Part shown: piece by piece, positions 57,282 through 64,000 of the stretch | Layout of the letters: the number at the start of each line of letters is the position of its first letter | Position numbering within the stretch: position 1 is the first letter of the stretch | NCBI GenBank assembly: GCA_030247855.1 | Contig: JAPDRN010000061.1 | Coordinates: 1-64,000 of the forward strand | Source: Knufia peltigerae | Taxonomy: Eukaryota > Ascomycota > Eurotiomycetes > Chaetothyriales > Trichomeriaceae | Direction of reading: 5' to 3' | Length of the DNA: 64,000 nucleotides | Translations under genes and position numbers: made by a program | Notes under the pieces: model-generated | What the model was told of the DNA's origin: nothing | Databases searched by the model: none | The model's input: only the letters and a program-made list of their open reading frames with translations

Positions 57282-58190
57282 ATGCCAGAACTAAGAGTCG
57301 AATTCCCCAGTGACGGTGTCACCCTAGTCGGCACCCTCTTCCGTCCTGAAGGCGCCGCGGGAAAGCTTCCCACCGTAGTGGCCGCAGGTGGATGGTGCTA
57401 CACCAAAGAGATTGTGTTGCCGCACATCGCACGCATTGTCAATGAGAAGGGTATCCAGTTCCTTGGGTTCGACTACGCAGGCTTTGGAGAAAGTTCAGGG
57501 GACCGTCGCCAGCACCTAGACCCTTGGAAACAGATTTCGGACTATCGAAACGCATTGACTTACGTCGAGAGCCGCGACGATGTGGACTCAAACAGGCTCG
57601 GTGTCTTCGGCATATCGTACAGTGGTGGGCATGTGTTGATCCTGGCGGCAATCGACAGCCGAGTCAAGGCGGCCGTCAGCGTGGTGCCTGTCGTTGATGG
57701 TCACGCCAATATGAAGCGAGTCCACGGGGAGACCCGGTTCTGCGACTTTCAGAACTATATCCTCAGGGATCGCAGGGCTCGCAGCAAGGGTAACGGCGGC
57801 AAGATATCGTTTGCAACAACCACTCCTGGCACAGAACTCTCGGTCTGGCCTTTTGCCCGCGTGAACGAAGTGTTCTTGGAGCTACAAAAGCACGAAGCTC
57901 CCCTTCATCAGCACTGGAGCACCACAGAGTCGGCAGAACTGTTGCTCAACTATTCGGTTTTCCCGTTCCTCGGACGAATTCTGGATACAAAGGTCTGCAT
58001 GATTGTGGCTGAGGGCGATAACATCACCGCTTGGGATTTGGAAATCGAGGCTTTCAGTAAGGTCGCTTCTCCATTCAAGAACATACAGATCCTTCCTGGT
58101 ACCAGTCATATGAGCCTGTATTCAGAGAGATCCGATACGAACATCGCGGCTGGCCACAGTAGAGATTGGTTCGCAACAGCATTTGGCTAA
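57282..58190 (+). CDS. alpha/beta hydrolase (dienelactone-hydrolase/peptidase S15-like)
   Basis: Intronless 302-aa hydrolase. The ATG at 57282 (MPELRVEFPSDGVTL) begins directly at the first beta strand; an in-frame ATG at 57207 would add 25 residues without family support. Core features: VVAAGGWCYTKE (oxyanion loop), GFDYAGFGESSGDRR, nucleophile GISYSGG (Ser about 114), an acid-bearing strand CMIVAEGDNITAWDLE and the His in GTSHMSLYS (about 276). The complete triad makes an active enzyme likely. Similar proteins act on esters, thioesters or lactones, and some fungal ones accompany polyketide clusters. It is convergent with the Zn2Cys6 gene (77 bp apart). Confidence 0.88.
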   Translation: MPELRVEFPSDGVTLVGTLFRPEGAAGKLPTVVAAGGWCYTKEIVLPHIARIVNEKGIQFLGFDYAGFGESSGDRRQHLDPWKQISDYRNALTYVESRDDVDSNRLGVFGISYSGGHVLILAAIDSRVKAAVSVVPVVDGHANMKRVHGETRFCDFQNYILRDRRARSKGNGGKISFATTTPGTELSVWPFARVNEVFLELQKHEAPLHQHWSTTESAELLLNYSVFPFLGRILDTKVCMIVAEGDNITAWDLEIEAFSKVASPFKNIQILPGTSHMSLYSERSDTNIAAGHSRDWFATAFG

Positions 58191-58267
58191 AACTGGTACG
58201 GCCTACCATGTACCCATCGTGTGTGGCGAGACCAAGCCATAAGTCGTGTCGCGGTCGTTAGATAGTT

Positions 58268-60794
58268 TTATTGAAGCCCATCCCAATTTCCACGTAAGAG
58301 CATCATTGGCTCGAGCACTGCCAGATTTTCATAGCCCGCATCTGTGAAGGAACTATTCCACCAGTCGTCCATTCCGAGAGTGTTTGAATCGTGGAGAATT
58401 TCACCACTGCTGGCTTGGGGTTCATTGTTGAAAGATAGGCAATCGATTGCTTGCTGTGGGCCAATGTTTGCCGAAGGTGGTTGCAGGGGCATGTCGGTGT
58501 TTGTATGCGGCTGCTCTTGAAGACCGTGGCTTGGCTGACTCGGGGTATGAAGTTGGTTGGTTGGAAAGGGCGCCTCAAGAGCCTGGAGAGGGCGTTGACG
58601 AGTAGGTCTATCACTGTATACTGACGGTGAAGAGATCCTAGCGCCAGCACTGGCAGTCAGCGACTCTAGAGCAGCCAAGATCTTGTCGAACTAAACGTAT
58701 ACATTAGCTAAAGAGGCAGCAATTATGTTGAGACGAAGAACAAATCACTCACAGGTCGACGTAGGACTTCCCAATATCTGCACAGTTCATCAAGAATCTT
58801 GACGTTAGTTTGTACCACGGGTAATACGGTGTCGACGGATTCGAGTCCTGGAATGAAACCGTCAGACTCATTTTTCCTACGACCAAACTCGAAAGTGAGA
58901 AGAACTGCTGCGGAGGTGAAAGCGCAATGTCCGATAAGTGGACACATGTACGTTGCGTCTCGACGAGATTCGCGATAGGTTTTGAGCTGATTGGCGAACA
59001 ACCACGCGTTCTCAACCACGACGCTTGCGCTTGATTGCGCCAACGAGCTATCGACAGTAGTCTGTGCTGTTAGACCACAGAATAGTGGTACCATTGTGGA
59101 GTAGACCGTTATTTGAGAGAGGCTGTGAAGGGCATCGCACATAAAAAGCAGGTGGGCTTCATCGAAGACATCTCCAAGCTCAGCTTCGTCAAGGATTTTC
59201 TGGCGCTGAGCCAAGGAAATTGAAGCGTGAACCGAAGCGGCCCATGTTGCTAGAGCGCCCGGCTCTTCGAGTTTCGAGGATGGATCGCTGGCCTGACGGT
59301 CTAGTGCGAATAACTGGACTTTCGCCCTAAATGCGAAGAAGTCAAGACTTTGCCATGTTACTCGATAAAATGCTTACCAGACACCGACCATTTTCATCAA
59401 TACGGCAGCTGTTGGCAGCATGTGATCAACCTCCCCCAGACCCTGTATATCATGGGGCACCCAATTTGCGTCTAGGTACTGTTTGTGTCTGATCTTGATC
59501 CCAGAGGCTTCTCGATCAATTCGCGCGGGTAAAGGAACTTTTGCGACCTCTGACCCCCAACAGCGCAAGTATGGCTCTGGTGCAGCGACAATGCACATGG
59601 AGGCCCAGCAAGCCCACAAACATCGTCGTTGCAATTCCGCATCTAGTGAGGCTTTAGGGCTTTCTGACCGTGAGGATTTGCTTTGATTGAAACCCAGAAC
59701 ACAGCAACAGCGATACGCAAGCGCTATTGGAAAAGGCGTGAGCAATAAGATGAAAGCTGCAGCCTTCGGAGTCTTACCGAGAGAGAGATCGCCACTCTTG
59801 GACTGGCCTGTTCCAAACCAATACAACGTCAGACATTCTAGAGTCTGGACTACTTCGAGCGAGGGATCGAGTGTTGCGAGGGAGCATGCTTCTCGAGCAG
59901 CAGCTTGGGCCCAAGGAAGACTGCGATGACGGAAAGCACCTAGAGCACGGAGCTCGGAGTACCCCTCCAAGTTACGCTGGTCCGAACCCACAAATCTGTA
60001 GAAGTGTTAGGAGACTGTCTTTTTGAGCGAAGCTGAACTTACAAAGCCGAGAGCGCAAAAATCGCGCGAAGTAGAAACGCGGGTATCTTGCCCTCGACAT
60101 ACTGCTGGAACAGGAGTGGCTTCCAAAAAAGGAGGCTTGCGTTGTAAACCCGCGAGAAGTATATTTCCAGGAGTCCAAGTCCGGCCGAGAGCGGTGGGAG
60201 CGAAGGGTCGCCAGAGCGTGGTGTATGATCTGCTTGATCGTTGTCTCTGTTGTATTGGGCATCCCGGAGCTGGTGAGGGTACGACTTGTGGAGATTAACT
60301 TAACTCGAACCGGTAGATTCGCCAACGTACATCAGATGGAATGTCTGCCACCGTCCTCAGTCCCTCTGTGCTTTTGGGTGACACATGCACATCTACTCTT
60401 GTCCGTCCATGCTGTCCAGGTAGAATGAAAAACCCTGGGTGAGCCTGCTCGTGCTGTGATGAATGCTGACGGATCAAGTCTGAGCTGGGAAAATCTCCCT
60501 GCGATGGCTGAGGCTCGAGATGAGATTTCCTGGTTTGCGTTGACTCAAGCAAGGTAGAGGCGTCCGCGAGCGCTCGCTCGGCCCTCTGTCTACTACGGTC
60601 ATGCGGCCGCGGATAGACACAGTGTCCGTGAAGTCTTCTGCAGCGGAGACAGATGGGATACTCGCGGCTACACTTGAGCTGTTGCAGAAAGCATCACCCT
60701 GGGATTAGTACGGCTGTTGCATCAGAGAGCCCGAACCTACCTTCTGGTCACGACACCGTGTGCAGGCAGTGCGTGACAAGTCGAGACCGGACAT
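58268..60794 (-). CDS. Zn2Cys6 transcription factor
   Basis: Nuclear DNA-binding regulator. Seven exons (60741-60794, 60331-60678, 60043-60269, 59778-59995, 59378-59723, 58753-59326, 58268-58690) give 729 aa. The zinc cluster is built across the first intron: ACTRCRDQK joined to LKCSREYPICLRCRRLHGHC, cysteines at about 11, 14, 21, 28, 31 and 38. The fungal_trans-type middle domain contains AGLGLLEIYFSRVYNASLLF, a SLPWAQAAAREACSLATLD helix, ECLTLYWFGTGQSKS and RRCLWACWASMCI. The C-terminus is Gln/Pro/Ser-rich with an acidic DDWWNSSF element, a plausible activation region. It sits between two alpha/beta hydrolase genes and probably controls one or both. The start at 60794 (MSGLDLSRTAC) is the only sensible one. 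Confidence 0.88.
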
Positions 60795-61366
60795 GGCCAG
60801 GAAGGAGTTTGAGTTCGGTCAGTACTATGTACCAGATGATTAATGCTAAGCGAGGACAGTAGCTGCCTCAAACGTTCAAATACATGGGAGGAGGATGACA
60901 AGGGCAAGTCTGTACCAGCTTTCTGGCCGCAGAAGTGAAATCGGTGCCGAACCTGTGCCTCGGCGCTTTAAGAAGCGGTGAAATGCTCTGTCCACGGCGC
61001 GCTTCCCAAGACGCTGCCGCTTTTACGACGGATGTGCTCGCAGCTCTCCATCTTCTTTCTCATCTTCTTCTCAGTCTTCAATCTACACTTCTAATTATCC
61101 GCGTCGTGACGACTCAAGGAAAGAGGCGCTGTCGTGTGCATAGCCACTTTGCTATGCTAGTACGGAGTTGATGTCCGGCAGAGAGCAGAATAGAGACTCT
61201 TCATGCTAACGTACTTATGTATGTGCAGAATGTTAGGGGAACTAGGTAAGCTATGTCGCCATTACGGACCTTGGTCGAAAGACTTTGCTTGACAGGGATC
61301 CCTCCGCTGCCTGAGAACGAGCAGAGCAGACCGCTCACGAAGACTCACGACTTTTTAAGCTATTAC
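60795..61366. other. spacer between Zn2Cys6 gene and second hydrolase
   Basis: 572 bp: promoter of the regulator on one side and 3' flank of the hydrolase on the other. No gene seen. Confidence 0.4.
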
Positions 61367-62578
61367 CTAACAACTACCGAGTCTCTTAGCCAAATAATCA
61401 AATATTACTTGATGAACCCGACCAAATGAACCCTGATGGCAATGTGTCTCGCCGCCATCAAGTTTGCCGAGTGTAACCAATTCATGTTCGCATGTGAGGT
61501 GGTCTGCCAGAACTCTCGGTTGTCCTCGGAGGAAGTGGTCCTCAGACGCATCGAGTATAAGAGATGGTGTTCTGATCTTGTCGCAACAGCCCTCGAGTGT
61601 GTAATTTTTCGTTGCCCTGAGGAAGTCTGCCGGAGACTTCACTCCAAAAGTCCAAAGTCCGTTCAGCACCCCCCATCGAAGACCAGACGACCAACGCATT
61701 GCTTTCTGCACCAAGGCGTCGAATATGCCATCGTAGCCCCAGTCGATAAGACGCTGCATGAAACTCGGCAGGCCATTTCTGAAGGCAAGGCCGAAGTCAT
61801 ATACCCCATCATCAAGAATAAGGGCAGCTGCACGATGTTCGGCCGTCCCGCCCCTAGCTACAAGGTAGCCACCCATGCTCCATCCAAAGACAACAACACG
61901 TTCACTGTCCACCTCGGGACGCCTCACGACGAAATCAAGCACAGGAGCAAGCACTGTCTCCCAGTCCGGACGGAAAGCTAATCTTTGTTCCCGGAGAGCT
62001 GCACCTTGACCGGGTCCATCGAATGCAACGACAGCGAATCCTCTATCAAGTGCTGGGGCCGCGATGGCGAACCACGACTCTTCTTTTGTGGAATCGTAAC
62101 CCCCATTGAACACAATGGTCTTGAGCTTGGTCCTGTTGCCTTGTGGAAGCATCAAGTAGGCTGGCAACGTTGTTTCCTGGTACGGAATCTGAACCTCCTG
62201 GCATTCGTACGGTCCCAGACGCATCGCGTTCAAGAACGCTTCACTTGACTTGTTGAACAGGTCGCGGGATTCTTTGTCTTCGAAAGGGTTGGAGCGTCGA
62301 AAGAACTCAGCAGTCCGATAATAGTTGGAAGCTCGAAGGTATCCAGTAAAAGCACTTTGCTCGTTTCCCCCGGTTTCCGAAATCCGGGCATTCTGCTCTG
62401 CTCTTTGGGCAGCAGCTTTCCACTCACGTAGCCAGCCTTTTTCATCACCTGCTTTTATCCGTGCACAGATGTTGAAGACTTCGCCCAGGTCGGCTCCGCC
62501 ATAGTTGCTGTAGCCTGCTGCTCGCAGGGCTTCATAGCTGAAAGTTTCATCGTCTGAGAAGAACCGTCTAGACAACAT
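61367..62578 (-). CDS. alpha/beta hydrolase, 2,6-dihydroxypseudooxynicotine-hydrolase/FrsA-like
   Basis: Intronless 403-aa serine hydrolase with the helical N-terminal cap (about 1-140) typical of this group. The core shows TIVFNGGYDSTKEESWF (oxyanion loop), FAVVAFDGPGQG, nucleophile GWSMGGYLVARG (Ser near 233), ILDDGVYDFG, ILDASEDHF (acid) and His in GGETHCHQGS (near 376). Bacterial relatives cleave carbon-carbon bonds of 1,3-diketone-like compounds; many fungal members are uncharacterised and lie in secondary-metabolism or catabolic clusters. The triad is complete. The ATG at 62578 (MLSRRFFSDDETFSYEAL) fits the family start. It is the outer member of the block with the Zn2Cys6 regulator. 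Confidence 0.88.
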   Translation of the reverse strand: MLSRRFFSDDETFSYEALRAAGYSNYGGADLGEVFNICARIKAGDEKGWLREWKAAAQRAEQNARISETGGNEQSAFTGYLRASNYYRTAEFFRRSNPFEDKESRDLFNKSSEAFLNAMRLGPYECQEVQIPYQETTLPAYLMLPQGNRTKLKTIVFNGGYDSTKEESWFAIAAPALDRGFAVVAFDGPGQGAALREQRLAFRPDWETVLAPVLDFVVRRPEVDSERVVVFGWSMGGYLVARGGTAEHRAAALILDDGVYDFGLAFRNGLPSFMQRLIDWGYDGIFDALVQKAMRWSSGLRWGVLNGLWTFGVKSPADFLRATKNYTLEGCCDKIRTPSLILDASEDHFLRGQPRVLADHLTCEHELVTLGKLDGGETHCHQGSFGRVHQVIFDYLAKRLGSC

Positions 62579-62790
62579 GATGAACTTGACTGGTGAAAGA
62601 AGTAGCTTGAAGCAGACTTACAACCTGGTCGTATCTGGTAAAGGTAGATTCAATTCCTCTACGGTCGTCTCTGCGCTGCTCGAAAGTCGCAGGAAATTCA
62701 GCAGGCCATGACTACAAGCTGGGTAGTCCGACTCGTCCACTCTTGCCCCTCCCGAACTTCGGTATGGCCGCTAGCTCCGTCCAATGGAAG

Positions 62791-63057
62791 CTAGTCATAC
62801 GGTCTCCGCCAGCGAATTAGCAGCGATTGCTCCACATAGCGTTCGGGCCGAACGAAAGATACGATCCCTTCATTTGCGCAAATGGTCCAAGCAGCCAAGT
62901 GCCGAACATATTCGGTCAGAGCTCCGCCATTGCTAGACTTGAGAGTCGCCAGCTGCGGCAAGACGAGGTCGTTGATGTATCGATCGGCATTTGCAACTGC
63001 TGATGCACGTATGTTCTCTAGAAGCTCATGTAGATGAGTGCCGGCGACGTCTTCCAT
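62791..63057 (-). CDS. possible last exon of the partial helical protein
   Basis: 88-residue open frame with coding texture (LHELLENIRASAVANADRYI, then LVLPQLATLKSSNGG and a basic end). It is preceded in frame by a stop immediately before its ATG, so either it is a separate small gene or the joining splice is one I could not identify. Function unknown. Confidence 0.3.
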   Translation of the reverse strand: MEDVAGTHLHELLENIRASAVANADRYINDLVLPQLATLKSSNGGALTEYVRHLAAWTICANEGIVSFVRPERYVEQSLLIRWRRPYD

Positions 63058-63159
63058 GGGTCACCAATCAAACAGTGGGTTCCCCCTTCTGCCTTGCTTT
63101 TCGGCGGGTTCGAAATTCAGACCGGGAAAATGAATCGACAGTCATGAGATTGACATCAT

Positions 63160-64000
63160 TCACTTTCTCCTTGTCAAGGCCTCTGGCGAGGCGTCGATTC
63201 TGGCGCGCGATGGACCTCTCGAGCTTTCACATCGTGGCTGAGGAAATATCTCGTGAAGTGTCTTGTTGGTATGTTTTCGACAATGCTCATCGATGACCTT
63301 ACACAACCTATCCACTCTCTCTTCTACTTGTTGGCAGGCTTTCACGCTGGTCTCGTTGCAAGCCTTTTCAATGGAATAGTGGAGTGGGACGACGGCGCGC
63401 ACAAATTTCGGAGCGATGTCTTCACGCAAAAGATTAAAGGCAGTTGCTGCATCTGTCATTGCCCTATCGTACCCAGGACTTCGGGCCTCTGGGCTCATTT
63501 CTAGTTTCAAACCCGCGGACCATGGAAAGAAGGTCTTTACCTGCCCGACGAGTTGCGAAATGAGGGCCAGGTCGGAGAATTTCTGGACGACGTAGGACGT
63601 CACTCTGCCCTTCTGGCCAGGATCGTGGTCAACGCATCGCTGTATCTCATCTACAATGCTGGCAAGCTGCGTCAAAAACACCTTGTCTGAATCCCACAGC
63701 ATGTCGAATAGCTGTAGCAAGGGATCCTTGCCAAGACCTTGTTTCGTCGTGATCTGCATGACGGATGTTCCTAGTCGTTAAGGTTCTCGAACAAAGCGCT
63801 CGTGTATTGGTGACGATGCTGGCACGCTGGATTTCAATTCATTGATCAGGCCCTTTGAGATCATTTCGGCTGCGAAGCACAACTCTACCAGGGCAAGCTC
63901 GAGCTTCTTGGGCAGAGGTTGACCATGGTTCAGAGCTCCGGCAGATCTGAAGGCATCGTCCAGCCTGACTGCGTACTTGTAAAGCAGATCCCAACAGAGA
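63160..64000 (-). CDS. uncharacterised helical protein, 5' end outside window
   Basis: Partial gene. Exon 63826 to beyond 64000 encodes LCWDLLYKYAVRLDDAFRSA and ELALVELCFAAEMISKGLI. A 72-nt intron (63754-63825, GTGCCA donor, GCAG acceptor) removes an in-frame TAA and leads to ITTKQGLGKDPLLQLFDMLW and further helix-rich sequence to a stop at 63160. Amphipathic helices throughout; no motif recognised. A following open frame at 62791-63057 (EDVAGTHLHELLENIRASAV) has the same character and may be a last exon, but I could not find a phase-consistent intron. No functional call. Confidence 0.5.

Overview
The window is filamentous-ascomycete (Pezizomycotina) nuclear DNA. Most genes are cut by short introns of about 47-100 nt with GT..AG ends, and the protein set is fungal: an AspB/Cdc3-type septin, Sec7, Pom33, Zn2Cys6 regulators and sugar-porter MFS proteins. 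The richness in transporters, hydrolases and acyl-CoA enzymes would fit a black-yeast type fungus (Chaetothyriales), but that placement is my inference. I see no rRNA, tRNA, CRISPR array or intact transposon. All exon borders were deduced by eye from splice sites, frame and family expectation, not from transcripts.

Layout. 0-11 kb is mostly housekeeping: a beta-carbonic anhydrase, a small restriction-endonuclease-fold-like protein, a Pom33/TMEM33 membrane protein, a septin and an Mme1-like mitochondrial carrier. A gene-poor 3.8 kb stretch follows (11.05-14.86 kb). 14.86-30.36 kb is a compact accessory block: a Zn2Cys6 regulator of the CTF1/Far kind, a peroxisomal acyl-CoA oxidase ending in SRL, a 4-coumarate-CoA-ligase-like acyl-CoA synthetase, a Baeyer-Villiger monooxygenase, a short-chain dehydrogenase and a sugar-porter MFS transporter. 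Together they read as a catabolic cluster: import, alcohol/ketone interconversion, oxygen insertion, CoA activation and beta-oxidation.

31-44 kb is a lineage-specific and decaying zone. It holds a two-exon protein with a CxxC/GSCAED C-terminus, a single-exon acidic protein containing a 12-copy 27-bp minisatellite, a transaldolase pseudogene, poorly resolved gene fragments, a small four-helix membrane protein beside a DHA2-type drug transporter, and a carboxylesterase that has lost its C-terminal third.

44.9-53.3 kb returns to housekeeping with divergent genes for the pyruvate dehydrogenase E2 subunit and the ARF exchange factor Sec7. 54-62.6 kb is a second accessory block: a lactose/hexose-permease-like transporter, two different alpha/beta hydrolases and a Zn2Cys6 regulator between the hydrolases. 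The right edge holds a partial helical protein whose 5' end lies outside the window.

The best candidate for an undescribed system is the 14.9-30.4 kb catabolic cluster, followed by the hydrolase/regulator block at 54-62.6 kb. Neither substrate can be named from sequence alone.
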